The translations under genes were made by a program, and so were the position numbers. The notes under the pieces are model-generated. The model was not told the origin of the DNA, ran no database searches, and was given only the letters and a program-made list of their open reading frames with translations. From Pedobacter ureilyticus (lineage in GTDB: Bacteria; Bacteroidota; Bacteroidia; Sphingobacteriales; Sphingobacteriaceae), in the NCBI RefSeq assembly GCF_005925345.1, contig NZ_SSHJ01000001.1, positions 62,001 through 126,000 on the forward strand: a stretch of 64,000 nucleotides of DNA, written 5' to 3'. The first letter of the stretch is position 1, and every line of letters starts with the position of its first letter. Shown here piece by piece: positions 7,716 through 17,189 of this stretch.

Positions 7716-8930
7716 ATGAAATTATTTTCCTTTTTAGCTATTGCTACGCTATTATTTTCCTGTTCGCCAAAAATTAAGGCAACTAAAACTCACGCCAATA
7801 ATTCGGGCATAAAAACTGGTGCAGAACAAACGGAATTGTATTTACCCTTGCTAAAAGGCAAAAGAGTTGCTGTATTAGCTAACCAAACTTCTATCATTGG
7901 TAAAACACATTTGGTAGATAGTTTACAGAAACTCGGTGTAAACATCGTAAAAGTTTTTGGCCCAGAACATGGTTTTAGAGGCAATGCAAGTGCAGGTGCA
8001 AGAGTTTCAGATGAGATTGATCAACGAACGGGCATTCCAATTATCTCGTTGTACGGTAAAAAGAACAAGCCAAGCAAAGAAGATTTAGCTGATGTGGATA
8101 TTTTAATCTATGACTTGCAGGACGTGGGTGTACGTTTTTATACCAACATTAATGCTTTGTCTCGTTTAATGGAAGCTTGCGAGGCGAGTAAAAAGACCTT
8201 ACTCATTTTAGATCGCCCCAATCCTAATGCGTATTTAATTGACGGACCAATACTGGATATGAAATATAAATCGGGCATTGGCATGTTTCCAATTCCTATG
8301 TCGCACGGATTAACCGTGGCCGAGTTTGCACAAATGGCCAATGGCGAAGGTTGGTTAACCAACAAAGTAAAAGCTGATTTGAAAATTATTCCTGTGGCCA
8401 ATTATAACCACAATATGCCATACACTTTGCCTGTACCGCCATCACCAAATTTGAATACCCAACAAGCTATTTTGTTGTATCCAAGTGTGTGTATGTTCGA
8501 AGGGGTATATGTAAACCATGGCCGCGGTACTTATAACCCGTTTACCGTTTTAGGTAGCCCAGCTTACAAAGGCATTTACAGCTTTAGTTTTACGCCAAAA
8601 AGCATTAAAGGAATGGCCGAAACGCCAATCTTTATGGATGAGGTTTGTTATGGTATCGATCTGCGCAATTACGATACGGAGCAGTTAAGAAAAAGCAAAA
8701 AGATTAATTTCGAGTGGATTAAAGAATTGTACAAAAATCATCCTAAAAAAGAGCAGTTTTTCGAATCGAAGTTTAGCAACCAAATGAACAACATCGAAAT
8801 TCAGATTGGTAGAGGCGACTTTAGGCAACAAATTATTGACGATGTGCCTATCGAAACTATTAGAGCAGGCTGGGAGCCAGGATTGAAAGCTTATAAAGAG
8901 ATGAGGAAGAAGTATTTACTGTATCCCTAA
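7716..8930 (+). CDS. namZ: Exo-beta-N-acetylmuramidase NamZ (DUF1343)
   Basis: Family members release N-acetylmuramic acid from the non-reducing end of peptidoglycan fragments, in wall turnover and recycling. The 404-residue protein starts with a lipoprotein signal (LLFSC, Cys16). It has the family block VAVLANQTSI near 51-60 and the signature FGPEHGFRG with Glu84 and His85, where the catalytic glutamate of the family lies. ILIYDLQDVGVRFYT and PNPNAYLIDGP, both family blocks, follow. Neighbouring the M23 peptidase fits joint work on cell wall. A strong hairpin at 8940-8975 follows. Confidence in the family is high; activity is inferred from characterised homologues. Confidence 0.92.
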   Translation: MKLFSFLAIATLLFSCSPKIKATKTHANNSGIKTGAEQTELYLPLLKGKRVAVLANQTSIIGKTHLVDSLQKLGVNIVKVFGPEHGFRGNASAGARVSDEIDQRTGIPIISLYGKKNKPSKEDLADVDILIYDLQDVGVRFYTNINALSRLMEACEASKKTLLILDRPNPNAYLIDGPILDMKYKSGIGMFPIPMSHGLTVAEFAQMANGEGWLTNKVKADLKIIPVANYNHNMPYTLPVPPSPNLNTQQAILLYPSVCMFEGVYVNHGRGTYNPFTVLGSPAYKGIYSFSFTPKSIKGMAETPIFMDEVCYGIDLRNYDTEQLRKSKKINFEWIKELYKNHPKKEQFFESKFSNQMNNIEIQIGRGDFRQQIIDDVPIETIRAGWEPGLKAYKEMRKKYLLYP

Positions 8931-8939
8931 TACGTTTCT

Positions 8940-8975
8940 ATTGCCCAGGTTTGTGAAGACACAAATCTGGGCAAT
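8940..8975. terminator. Bidirectional terminator hairpin
   Basis: Arms of 16 bases (ATTGCCCAGGTTTGTG and its near-complement, one G-T wobble) enclose the loop AAGA. It lies between the convergent namZ and PD40 genes. The T-run is poor in both directions, but stem strength and placement argue for termination of both. Confidence 0.75.
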
Positions 8976-9014
8976 GGTTTACACTCAAAATGATGAGTAA
9001 TTTTTGAGGCAGCT

Positions 9015-9929
9015 TTAAAACTTAATTTTTACTTTATAAATTTTGCTAAGCCCATTTGCTCCATTTGAAATATAAGATTGAAATTCAGCCAAGTTTGCGA
9101 ATTTTTTTGTTGTTAGTTCATCTCTTCTACTGGTAAAATATAGCGTCTCATTTTCAGCATCATAGTACGGACAGTATTCCATGAACTTTGTGTTAACTTT
9201 GTGTCCAATATTTTCTGCTTTCTGCCATTCGCCTAAACTATTTTTTCTTGCTAGGTATAAATCGCCACTTCCAAAACCTCCTGCTGCATTATACTTTGTA
9301 TACAATAGAAAGCTTTCGTCTTTGGCAATAAAGGCGTTAAATTCATAACCGTCACTATTAATATTGGTATTTAATAACTCAGGTGCCGAGTATTTATTAC
9401 CGTCCCATCTGCAAAAAAACAGATCGTCTTTTCCTAAGCCTAATGAAGATTCTTTAGTAAAATAAAGATTGTTGTTTTCTGAAAGTGACGGATAAAATTC
9501 GTCTGATTTCGAGTTGACATTACTTCCAAGGTTAATGGGTTCTGACCACTTTTCATTAACATTCTTTCGCTCTACATACCAAATATCAAAATCTTTTTTA
9601 ACCTGAACAGAATCTTTGAATGGTCTATTTGAAGCAAAAAAGAGTTTATTACCGTTACAGCTTAAAAATGGTTCTAAGTAAGAATATTCATCGCAAAAAG
9701 GCAACAGTTGTGGCTCAGACCATTTATCATTGATTTTTTTGATTACAACAATTTGCGATAGCTCTTGACTAGGACTTTGAATGGTAAAATAGGCCTCATT
9801 GCCATTTGATGTGATACAAAAATCTCTAATGTTATGAAACCTACTTAAATTCTCATCAAATAATTCGACCTGTTGAGCAATTAAACTACAAGGGATCAAG
9901 CAAAAAATAATTAAGAACAATTTATTCAT
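9015..9929 (-). CDS. Secreted PD40/WD40-like beta-propeller protein
   Basis: A 304-residue protein with a signal peptide (MNKLFLIIFCLIPCSLIAQ). Its repeats are of the PD40 type (NLYFTKESS, GSGDLYLARKNS, TLYFTSRRDE), which form a beta-propeller in the periplasm or on the cell surface. The same repeats occur in the OmpA-type protein at 28862-30751, but here no OmpA or TPR part is present. An upstream in-frame start would add ten residues before the signal peptide, so the ATG at 9929 is preferred. Function unknown; such proteins are often envelope scaffolds or sensors. It stands alone. Confidence 0.82.
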   Translation of the reverse strand: MNKLFLIIFCLIPCSLIAQQVELFDENLSRFHNIRDFCITSNGNEAYFTIQSPSQELSQIVVIKKINDKWSEPQLLPFCDEYSYLEPFLSCNGNKLFFASNRPFKDSVQVKKDFDIWYVERKNVNEKWSEPINLGSNVNSKSDEFYPSLSENNNLYFTKESSLGLGKDDLFFCRWDGNKYSAPELLNTNINSDGYEFNAFIAKDESFLLYTKYNAAGGFGSGDLYLARKNSLGEWQKAENIGHKVNTKFMEYCPYYDAENETLYFTSRRDELTTKKFANLAEFQSYISNGANGLSKIYKVKIKF

Positions 9930-10056
9930 ATTGAGGTGGCTAGCTTGGTTTTTAATCAAATATGGTAATTATTTTAGAATAACTTTATTTGAATAATGTT
10001 CGCGTTTCCTATATCTCCATTTAAGCTTACGAAGTTGATGAGAATTCGTAAGTCTA

Positions 10057-10637
10057 TTAAATAAAACTGTCATTCAGGTTATGTAGTGTGATATAGCCTA
10101 AAACTGCATAACCAGAATTAGCATACTCAAACTTTTCTCCTTGCTTAAAGTCTACAGGTTCATTTTTTTAAAAAAAATCTACTAATTCTTTCGGAGATAA
10201 ATCTTGCTGAGCTATTTGAGCTATCAAGTTCAGTTTTGTAAAATCCTTAATGCCAGAAGTGTGATTTAGTAATTGATGGATTGTGATCTGATTTCCATTG
10301 GGATAATCTGGAATAAATTTTGAAATTGGATCTTTAGTAGAAAGCTTGCCTTTTTCTTCTAAAATTAAAATTGCAATTGCTGTAAACTGTTTGGTAATTG
10401 ACGCAAGTTGGAAAATATTCGCAGTATTCATATTCACGTTTAATTCTACATTGGCTTTACCGAAAGCTTTTTGATAAATAGGTTTTCCTGCTTTAGCTAC
10501 CATAAATACACCTACTGGCCTGTTTGCTTCTTTAAACACGTTTAATAGTAAGTTTATCTATTTTGCTTTCGATTTGCTGAGCGAATGTCGCTAGTTGGAT
10601 AAGTAAGGAACAGAAGTGCTAGAATTAATTTCTTCAT
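10057..10637 (-). pseudogene. Decayed serine beta-lactamase-like hydrolase
   Basis: Pieces of a class C/DD-peptidase-like serine hydrolase are spread over three frames on the minus strand. A signal-peptide start (MKKLILALLFLT, from 10637) shifts frame into FAQQIESKIDK. That shifts again into the main piece at 10168-10560, which carries the active-site Ser-x-x-Lys as SITK. A third shift in a run of T/A near 10168-10177 leads to EPVDFKQGEKFEYANSGY, with the Tyr-x-Asn motif. The frame then stops at 10057. About 190 residues remain of a family usually 350-480 long, so the C-terminal half is lost. The gene is dead unless sequencing errors made all three shifts. Confidence 0.82.
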
Positions 10638-10841
10638 TGTGTTATATTGTTTGTGGTTAAGAAGCAATGAAAAGATATGCGGTTACACTGAGATTGATGC
10701 AGAAGAGAATTTAGTTTCTTGTATTGTTTTATGTAAAATAAACCTGATGGTAGCGAGCACGTAGCGGCAAACCTATGTGTTTGCCCGAAGTAAAGCGGAC
10801 AGCAGGACTGAAGTTGAATTGAAATGTTACAATTGCTTTTC

Positions 10842-10882
10842 AAAACTAATAGCCCAGACAATTTGTCCGAGCTATTAGTTTT
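10842..10882. terminator. Strong hairpin terminator downstream of gcvP
   Basis: Two 20-base arms, starting AAAACTAATAGC, pair with only two wobble-type mismatches. A run of T follows on the plus strand and TTTT on the minus strand. It lies about 100 bases after the gcvP stop (minus strand) and is a good terminator for it. Confidence 0.7.
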
Positions 10883-10897
10883 TTATGTTTCATTAGA

Positions 10898-10918
10898 TCC
10901 TTAGACAAGCTCAGGATG
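10898..10918 (-). repeat. Single arm of GTCATCCTGAGCTTGTC-type dispersed repeat
   Basis: Plus strand TTAGACAAGCTCAGGATGAC; minus strand reads as the widespread GTCATCCTGAGCTTGTC element known from many bacterial genomes. A second, palindromic member of the family is at 57773-57833. Confidence 0.55.
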
Positions 10919-10951
10919 ACAACGTAGCTGAATAAACAGCTGTAAAGGAAA

Positions 10952-10982
10952 ATCGTAAATCTAAAATCTACTATCGTAAATC
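10952..10982 (-). repeat. Period-7 tandem array next to the gcvP stop codon
   Basis: Four heptamers on the ATCNNAA theme (first two ATCGTAA, ATCTAAA; the fourth again ATCGTAA) plus a partial unit. The last base touches the gcvP stop codon at 10983. The same unit recurs at 19658-19681 and, on the other strand, at 40448-40482. Confidence 0.75.
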
Positions 10983-13862
10983 CTAAGCCATTGCTTCTTC
11001 TTCCATATAACTTTCGATAGGAGGGCAAGCGCAAATTAATGCCCTATCGCCATGGCTATCGTTTACTCTGCCTACCGATGGCCAAAATTTATAAGCAGCT
11101 ACGTAAGGCAAAGGGAAAGCAGCTGTTTGGCGGCTATAACCATGTGCCCACTCGTTTCCAGTTACTACTGCAGCCGTATGTGGCGCATTTTTCAATGGAT
11201 TGTCCACTTTATCTAAATTGCCGTTTTCTACTTCGCTAATTTCATTTCTGATGGCAATTAAAGCATCGCAGAAACGGTCTAACTCGTGCTTAGGCTCGCT
11301 TTCTGTTGGCTCTACCATTAAGGTGCCTGCTACTGGGAAAGAAACCGTAGGAGCGTGGAAACCGTAATCCATTAAACGTTTGGCAATATCTACCACCTCG
11401 ATACCGAAGTTTTTGAAACCACGGCAATCTAAAATCATCTCGTGTGCGCAACGACCATTTGCACCTGCGTACAACACTGGGAAATGTTGCTCTAAACGAG
11501 CTTTCATGTAGTTTGCATTTAAAATGGCATATTTTGTAGCCTTAGTTAAGCCATCAGCACCCATCATAGCAATGTAGGCATGAGAAATTAACAAAATACT
11601 GGCCGAACCCCAAGGCGCAGAAGATACTGCTGGGATAGATTTTCCTTTTTCGATATTTACTACCGCATGGCCAGGTAAGTAAGGCACTAAGTGTGCTGCT
11701 ACACCAATTGGGCCCATGCCAGGTCCACCACCACCGTGTGGAATACAGAAGGTTTTATGTAAATTCAAGTGACAAACATCGGCACCGATATTGGCAGGGC
11801 TAGTTAAACCAACTTGTGCGTTCATGTTGGCACCATCCATGTAAACTTGTCCGCCGTGTTGGTGGATAGTTTCACAGATTTCGATGATACTTTCTTCGAA
11901 AACACCATGTGTTGATGGATAGGTAACCATTAAGCACGAAAGGTTTGCCGAGTGCTCTTGCGCTTTAGCTTTTAGATCATCAACATCGATGTTGCCATTG
12001 GCTAAAGATTTAACGACAACGATTTTCATTCCGGCCATTGCCGCCGAAGCAGGATTGGTACCATGTGCCGAAGCAGGAATTAATGCAATGTTACGGTGAT
12101 GATCGCCTCTGTCTTGGTGATAAGCACGGATAACCATTAAGCCAGCGTACTCGCCTTGTGCACCAGCATTGGGCTGCAAACTCATGGCTGCAAAGCCAGT
12201 AATTTCACTCAGCCATTTATCCAATTCATCAAAAACAGTGTAGTAACCCAAAACTTGATCTGCTGGAGCAAAAGGATGTATTTTGCTAAACTCTGGCCAA
12301 GTTACCGGAATCATCTCCGTAGTAGCGTTAAGTTTCATGGTACATGAACCTAAGGCAATCATAGAGTGGCAAAGCGAAAGATCTTTGGTTTCTAATGATT
12401 TGATGTAACGCAGCATTTCATGCTCGGAGTGGTGCGAGTTAAATACTGGATGTGTTAAATAGGCAGAGGTACGTTGTAAATCTGCAGGAATTGTGCTGCT
12501 AACTTGGTCTATTACAATTACGCTATCAGTAGCAATAGCTTTAACTTTAGAGAAAATACGAACCAATAAACTTACGTCTTCAAAGTTGGTAGTTTCATCT
12601 AGAGAGATGGTTGCTTTTGTGCCCTGATAATTTAGATTGATGTTGTTGTCTAAACAATCTTTGTGGATGGCGCCTTTTAAATCAGCTAACTCAACTTCAA
12701 TGGTATCGAAATAAGCTTGGTTACTTATTTGGTAGCCAATTGCTTTTAAAGATTCTGCTAAAGAAACTGTTAAACCATGGGTACGCTCAGCAATTAATTT
12801 TAAACCTTTTGGACCGTGATATGCAGCGTAAAAACCTGCCATGATTGCCAATAAGGCTTGGGCAGTACAAATGTTTGAAGTCGCTTTATCTCTACGGATG
12901 TGTTGCTCACGTGTTTGCAAAGCCATACGTAAAGCGTAGTTATCGTTGCTATCGATAGTTACACCGATGATACGACCAGGAATGGAGCGTTTGTACTCGT
13001 CTTTAGTGACAAAAAAAGCAGCGTGTGGACCACCAAATCCCATCGGGATACCGAAACGCTGCGTAGTACCAACTACTACGTCAGCTCCCCATTCGCCAGG
13101 AGGGGTTAACAAGGTTAAGCTTAATAAATCGGCAATAACCGTTAGTTTAACATTTTGCTCGTGCAAAGTATTAGCCAGCTGGCTATAGTTGTAAACTTCG
13201 CCATTACCTGCCGGATATTGTACAATGGCACCAAAAAATTCGGCTGTAGGCTCAAAGTTCTCGTGGTTGCCAATTACCAATTCAATACCGAAAGGATTAG
13301 CTCTAGTTTTTAAAATATCAATAGTTTGAGCGAAGATGGCTTCAGAAACGAAGTATTTATTGCCTTGCTCTTTTTTGCGCAAACTGTATTGCATAAACAT
13401 GGCTTCGGCAGCTGCTGTACCTTCGTCTAATAAAGATGCGTTGGCAATCTCCATTCCCGTTAGGTCAATTACCATGGTTTGGAAATTTAACAAAGCCTGT
13501 AAACGACCTTGCGCAATTTCTGCTTGGTAAGGCGTGTATTGCGTGTACCATCCTGGGTTTTCAAATACATTACGCAAAATTACACCAGGGGTGATGTTGT
13601 CATAATATCCTTGTCCGATATAAGATTTGAAAACTTTGTTTAAAGAAGCCGTTTGTTTTAAGGCTTTAAGATAATCGACCTCAGATTTAGCTTCGGGCAA
13701 ATTTAAACCTTGCTTTAACCTAATGGCTGCCGGAACTGTTTGCTCAATTAATTGGTCGATAGAATTTACGCCAATGGTTTGTAGCATAGCCGCTGTGTCT
13801 GCATCATTTGGCGCAATATGGCGGTCTTGAAAATCTTCTTGGTAATGGATGTTTAAGCTCAT
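10983..13862 (-). CDS. gcvP: Glycine dehydrogenase (decarboxylating), P protein
   Basis: The pyridoxal-phosphate subunit of the glycine cleavage system. It decarboxylates glycine and passes the aminomethyl group to the lipoyl arm of the H protein. At 959 residues it is the single-chain form with fused alpha and beta halves, as is usual in Bacteroidota. The cofactor lysine is Lys703 in HLNLHKTF, followed by the Gly-rich loop [11 protein letters not shown]. No gcvT or gcvH gene is in the window. A -7 box is at 13888-13895 and three related 10-base boxes lie farther upstream, so regulation is likely. The start [16 protein letters not shown] matches the family. Confidence 0.97.
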   Translation of the reverse strand: MSLNIHYQEDFQDRHIAPNDADTAAMLQTIGVNSIDQLIEQTVPAAIRLKQGLNLPEAKSEVDYLKALKQTASLNKVFKSYIGQGYYDNITPGVILRNVFENPGWYTQYTPYQAEIAQGRLQALLNFQTMVIDLTGMEIANASLLDEGTAAAEAMFMQYSLRKKEQGNKYFVSEAIFAQTIDILKTRANPFGIELVIGNHENFEPTAEFFGAIVQYPAGNGEVYNYSQLANTLHEQNVKLTVIADLLSLTLLTPPGEWGADVVVGTTQRFGIPMGFGGPHAAFFVTKDEYKRSIPGRIIGVTIDSNDNYALRMALQTREQHIRRDKATSNICTAQALLAIMAGFYAAYHGPKGLKLIAERTHGLTVSLAESLKAIGYQISNQAYFDTIEVELADLKGAIHKDCLDNNINLNYQGTKATISLDETTNFEDVSLLVRIFSKVKAIATDSVIVIDQVSSTIPADLQRTSAYLTHPVFNSHHSEHEMLRYIKSLETKDLSLCHSMIALGSCTMKLNATTEMIPVTWPEFSKIHPFAPADQVLGYYTVFDELDKWLSEITGFAAMSLQPNAGAQGEYAGLMVIRAYHQDRGDHHRNIALIPASAHGTNPASAAMAGMKIVVVKSLANGNIDVDDLKAKAQEHSANLSCLMVTYPSTHGVFEESIIEICETIHQHGGQVYMDGANMNAQVGLTSPANIGADVCHLNLHKTFCIPHGGGGPGMGPIGVAAHLVPYLPGHAVVNIEKGKSIPAVSSAPWGSASILLISHAYIAMMGADGLTKATKYAILNANYMKARLEQHFPVLYAGANGRCAHEMILDCRGFKNFGIEVVDIAKRLMDYGFHAPTVSFPVAGTLMVEPTESEPKHELDRFCDALIAIRNEISEVENGNLDKVDNPLKNAPHTAAVVTGNEWAHGYSRQTAAFPLPYVAAYKFWPSVGRVNDSHGDRALICACPPIESYMEEEAMA

Positions 13863-13887
13863 TGAATGCTAGCATTTTTAATGCCCG

Positions 13888-13895
13888 CAAAGGTA
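13888..13895 (-). promoter_or_regulatory. -7 promoter element for gcvP
   Basis: Reads TACCTTTG on the minus strand and lies 25 bases before the gcvP start codon. The three CCCTATAAAA-type boxes start about 33 bases farther upstream. Confidence 0.5.
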
Positions 13896-13927
13896 AGTAT
13901 TTTGGAAGGATATTATCGTAACAAAAT

Positions 13928-13977
13928 CCCTATAAAAAGTCATATTTGACCCTACAAAATCTATCGCTTTTATAGGG
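13928..13977 (-). promoter_or_regulatory. Candidate operator cluster upstream of gcvP
   Basis: Three related 10-base boxes: CCCTATAAAA (13928-13937), CCCTACAAAA (13950-13959) and an inverted CCCTATAAAA (13968-13977). The first and third form a perfect inverted repeat; the first and second are 22 bases apart, about two helix turns. The cluster sits 66-115 bases before the gcvP start. The regulator is unknown. Confidence 0.4.
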
Positions 13978-14037
13978 AAATAATACAAATTAGTAGCCTA
14001 ATTAACGCAAAAGCTGCTGAGCAATAAGAATTGAAAA

Positions 14038-15111
14038 TTATCCACCGATAAAACTAATAGCTATGATAACTAGAAAACAAATGGTCAATAATATGTTGTA
14101 ACAAAAAAACAGGAAGAAAAACTTCAGCAAGGTAACCCATCTTGTACTGTTATAAAAAGTTCTAAGCGATCGATAAATGTACCAAGTGATATAAATTATT
14201 CCAGCAAATTGTATCCAACTGCTAAGGTCTAAAGCAAATCTGGTAAGCCAACTTAAACTGCCTACCAAAATAAAACTTAAGAAAATTGCAGAATGGGTAT
14301 GGAAAGAATAGATGAGGTGCTCATAATAAAACCTATCTTTTCTGATGTACACGAGTTTCAAGATCAGCGCAAAGAGTGGCAAAAGCAAAAACATCATTTT
14401 AGGAACGTACTTGATCATATCCTCGCCAATCTTTGCCATAGGATCGGGATATTTATTAAACTCGATACCTTTCTTGGTGAAGTAGTTCACTATAAAATTG
14501 TCACGCTCTTCTTTTGGCAGCGCACGCTGGTTTTTTTCGTATTCTTCTATTGATTTTTCATCAGAAAGCAACTTATTGTACCTTTTCTTATTTTTTCTGG
14601 AAGTACCAATATTAACTGTTGCAGTGCCATTTTCTTTAATATCCTTTTCTACTTCCTTTAAAATACTATCTTTTTTGCTTTTGCTGAGCGGTATATAGTC
14701 TAGTATTTGTTTAGCTTCTTTTAAAGAATTAGAAGTTAGCGTGTCATTTTTTAGCTTTTCTGTAATTTCAGCTGTTGCTTCGGCATCTTTCTCTTTTTTA
14801 TTCCCACTAAAAATGACAATAAAAAATACGATACTGATGAAAATATATAGCTTAATAGGATGGAGGAAAGACGCTCTTTTTCCTGCAACGTAATCAACCG
14901 TTAATTTCCCTGGCTTAAAAAGAAGCGGTTTAATGGTACCAAAAAACTTATGTTCAAAGTGAAAGTAATCTGCTATTGCATGTGTAATCATGTGTAAAGC
15001 ATCTTCCTTTAATTCAATGTTTTCTTGCCCACAGTGCGGACAATAGGTTTCTTCTACATGGTGACCACAGTTTAAACAGTTCTTTTCTTTTCTAAGCTTA
15101 ACGGATGACAT
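14038..15111 (-). CDS. DUF3667 membrane protein with N-terminal zinc ribbon
   Basis: A 357-residue protein. The N-terminus has two Cys-x-x-Cys pairs (CLNCGHH and CPHCGQEN), a zinc ribbon, followed by the DUF3667 region (HFEHKFFGTIKPLLFKPGKL). Four or five membrane helices are visible: one after the ribbon part (YIFISIVFFIVIFSG) and the rest in the last 120 residues. A charged, Lys/Glu-rich loop of about 130 residues separates them. Function unknown; the family is common in Bacteroidota. It follows the nucleoside permease gene by 16 bases and is probably in the same transcript. Confidence 0.85.
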   Translation of the reverse strand: MSSVKLRKEKNCLNCGHHVEETYCPHCGQENIELKEDALHMITHAIADYFHFEHKFFGTIKPLLFKPGKLTVDYVAGKRASFLHPIKLYIFISIVFFIVIFSGNKKEKDAEATAEITEKLKNDTLTSNSLKEAKQILDYIPLSKSKKDSILKEVEKDIKENGTATVNIGTSRKNKKRYNKLLSDEKSIEEYEKNQRALPKEERDNFIVNYFTKKGIEFNKYPDPMAKIGEDMIKYVPKMMFLLLPLFALILKLVYIRKDRFYYEHLIYSFHTHSAIFLSFILVGSLSWLTRFALDLSSWIQFAGIIYITWYIYRSLRTFYNSTRWVTLLKFFFLFFCYNILLTICFLVIIAISFIGG

Positions 15112-15127
15112 CGGGATATGAAATGAT

Positions 15128-16396
15128 TTAGTGATTGATTTTGTTGATCGCCTCTACTTCTGCACGAGTATGTTTGTGTTTAAACATTAAAACGAATAAT
15201 ACCGTAACGATTAACGCATAAATACTAAAGGTAAGCCATATCCCGTGCCAATCGTTATTACCATTTGCATCAACAAAATATTTGGCTATTAGTATACCAC
15301 TGGCTTTACTGCCTATCCATGCACCAAAGCCGTTGGTCATCATCATGAATAAACCTTGAGCGCTAGAGCGTATGTTGTTATCGGTATTGGTTTCAACAAA
15401 TAAAGAACCAGATACATTGAAAAAATCAAAAGCCATACCATACACCACACAAGAAAGTATAATATGTACGGTTCCCCAGAAACTGGGATCGCCGTAAGCA
15501 AAAAAACCGAACCTTAATACCCAGGCAACCATCGAGAAAATCATTACCCTCTTAATGCCAAATTGCTTTAAAAAGAAAGGGATCGCTAAAATAAAAAGGG
15601 TTTCGGAAATCTGGGATATCGATAAAATGATGGTTGAATATTTAACTACCGCAGAATTAGCATACTCAGGATTGCTTTCAAAACCGGTGATGAAAGAATC
15701 GCCATACATATTGGTTAATTGCAAAGCGGCGCCCAACAGCATTGAAAAGATAAAGAAGAGTGCCATCTTATATTCACCAAAAAGCTTAAAGGCATTTAGC
15801 CCAAGCTTTTCTAATAGTGTAGCACCTTGTTTAATGTTTTTCTGAGGAGGGCACTTGGGTAAGGTAAACGAAAATACGCCTAAGGCAATGGCGCCAACTG
15901 CAGCTATAACAAATTGGTTGGCATTGGCTTTGCTTCCGGTTAGGTTAGTTAACCACATGGCTGCAATAAAACCAACAGTGCCCCAAACCCTTATAGGCGG
16001 AAACACCTTAATTACGTCGTAATCATTTTTTTTAAGTACATAGTACGATATAGAATTTGCTAGAGAGATGGTTGGCATATAGCAAATCATGGCGCCAAAA
16101 ATCACATAATATAGAATGTTTGGATCATCAACTTTTGGAACGTACAATAAAATTAAACCATAAAGTATATGAAGTACTCCGTAAAGCCTCTCTGCATTTA
16201 CCCACTTATCGGCAATAATCCCAGTGATTGCCGGCATAAACAATGAAGCTAATGCTAAGGTAGAAAATATAGCTCCAAATTCTGGAAAAGTCCACCCTTT
16301 CGCATTTAAACAGTATGTACCAATGGTTATTAGCCATGCGCCCCACACAAAAAATTGCATGAAACTCATGATGGTTAAGCGTAGCTTAATATTCAT
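15128..16396 (-). CDS. MFS nucleoside permease (NupG/XapB family)
   Basis: A 422-residue, 12-helix proton symporter of the nucleoside:H+ family in the inner membrane. The N-terminus RLTIMSFMQFFVWGAWLITIG is typical. GIIADKWVNAERLYGVLHI is the family's version of the MFS loop 2-3 motif. The C-terminus ends in a cytoplasmic tail rich in charged residues. Substrate inferred from family only. It is the first gene of a probable two-gene unit with the DUF3667 gene. Only an imperfect -7 box (TATATTCG) is seen upstream. Confidence 0.87.
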   Translation of the reverse strand: MNIKLRLTIMSFMQFFVWGAWLITIGTYCLNAKGWTFPEFGAIFSTLALASLFMPAITGIIADKWVNAERLYGVLHILYGLILLYVPKVDDPNILYYVIFGAMICYMPTISLANSISYYVLKKNDYDVIKVFPPIRVWGTVGFIAAMWLTNLTGSKANANQFVIAAVGAIALGVFSFTLPKCPPQKNIKQGATLLEKLGLNAFKLFGEYKMALFFIFSMLLGAALQLTNMYGDSFITGFESNPEYANSAVVKYSTIILSISQISETLFILAIPFFLKQFGIKRVMIFSMVAWVLRFGFFAYGDPSFWGTVHIILSCVVYGMAFDFFNVSGSLFVETNTDNNIRSSAQGLFMMMTNGFGAWIGSKASGILIAKYFVDANGNNDWHGIWLTFSIYALIVTVLFVLMFKHKHTRAEVEAINKINH

Positions 16397-16514
16397 AAAT
16401 AATCAAATTTGTTTAGTTAGCTTGTAGGGTTTGAATATAGGATTTTTTAACTTTAATGTTGCGAATATAAATCGAAAAATACGCACTTATAACCAATAAC
16501 TTACAAGCAACAAC

Positions 16515-17135
16515 TTAACTGGCGTTTCGCCTGTTAATTTCATCTCTAATGCGAGCCGCTTTTTCATAAGCTTCTTCTGCCAATGCTTTTTCTAGTTTTT
16601 GCTGCAAATCTTCTATAGATAAGCTCTGAAAACCAGAAATAGATCCTGGATCAGATTTAATTTCTTCGGTATTGGATGCATTACTGGTAATGCTCTCCAT
16701 ATTTTCAAGAAAAAGGAAATCATTTCCTTCTATTACAATACCTGCAGAGGCAAGTATAAATTCGTAAGTATAGATGACGGCATTAAATCTCACCGCAATC
16801 GCAATAGCGTCAGATGTACGGGCGTCTATTTCTATCTGCTCTCCATCTTTGGTGCAAATTAATTTAGCGAAGAAAACACCTTCAACTAAATTATAAATAA
16901 GTACTTCTGTAATTTCTACCTGATAGGCCTGCGCAAAAGATTTGAACAAATCATGTGTTAGCGGTCGGGTAGGCGACATCTTTTCAATTTCAATGGCGAT
17001 GGCTTGGGCTTCGAATGCACCAATAATAATGGGCAATCTACGTCTTCCACTGATTTCGCCAAGCACAAGTGCATAAGCTCCAGATTGGGTTTGGCTATAA
17101 GATAGCCCTACTATATCGAGTTTTACTTTCTTCAT
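16515..17135 (-). CDS. Bifunctional nuclease domain protein (DUF151) with UVR motif
   Basis: A 206-residue protein. Residues 1 to about 135 form the bifunctional nuclease (BFN, DUF151) domain, with RRRLPIIIGAFEAQAIAIE and DARTSDAIAIAVRF. The C-terminus (LEKALAEEAYEKAARIRDEINRR) is a UVR motif like that linking UvrB and UvrC. This pairing is usual for the Bacteroidota member. A direct role in nucleic-acid cleavage is known only for distant relatives. A TTG start two codons upstream is possible, but the ATG at 17135 is better. A perfect -7 box ends three bases before it, so the mRNA is probably leaderless. Confidence 0.88.
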   Translation of the reverse strand: MKKVKLDIVGLSYSQTQSGAYALVLGEISGRRRLPIIIGAFEAQAIAIEIEKMSPTRPLTHDLFKSFAQAYQVEITEVLIYNLVEGVFFAKLICTKDGEQIEIDARTSDAIAIAVRFNAVIYTYEFILASAGIVIEGNDFLFLENMESITSNASNTEEIKSDPGSISGFQSLSIEDLQQKLEKALAEEAYEKAARIRDEINRRNAS

Positions 17136-17138
17136 ATA

Positions 17139-17146
17139 CAAAATTA
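17139..17146 (-). promoter_or_regulatory. -7 element abutting the DUF151 start codon
   Basis: Reads TAATTTTG on the minus strand and ends three bases before the ATG. It directly touches the etfA terminator hairpin at 17147-17176. Transcription should start at or next to the ATG. Confidence 0.6.
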
Positions 17147-17176
17147 ACCCTTATCGTTTAGGTGGGCGATAAGGGT
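17147..17176 (-). terminator. Terminator downstream of etfA
   Basis: Perfect 10-base arms ACCCTTATCG and CGATAAGGGT around a 10-base loop, starting 13 bases after the etfA stop. On the minus strand the stem is followed by TTAATTTTG, which serves as both the T-rich tail and the -7 box of the next gene. Confidence 0.7.
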
Positions 17177-17189
17177 CTATTGTACAAAG

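Larger units (their letters stand above)
10638..10982. other. Gene-free stretch with repeat fragments between gcvP and the pseudogene
   Basis: No coding sequence is credible here. The stretch holds a small hairpin (GGCAAAC at 10766-10772 with its complement at 10779-10785) inside sequence that looks like a worn dispersed repeat. It also holds a strong terminator (10842-10882), one arm of a CAAGCTCAG-type repeat (10898-10918) and a heptamer array (10952-10982) that touches the gcvP stop codon. Confidence 0.6.

Noticed and set aside
12156..13530. Several plus-strand frames inside gcvP
   Set aside because: They are antisense to a long conserved gene and have no protein features of their own.
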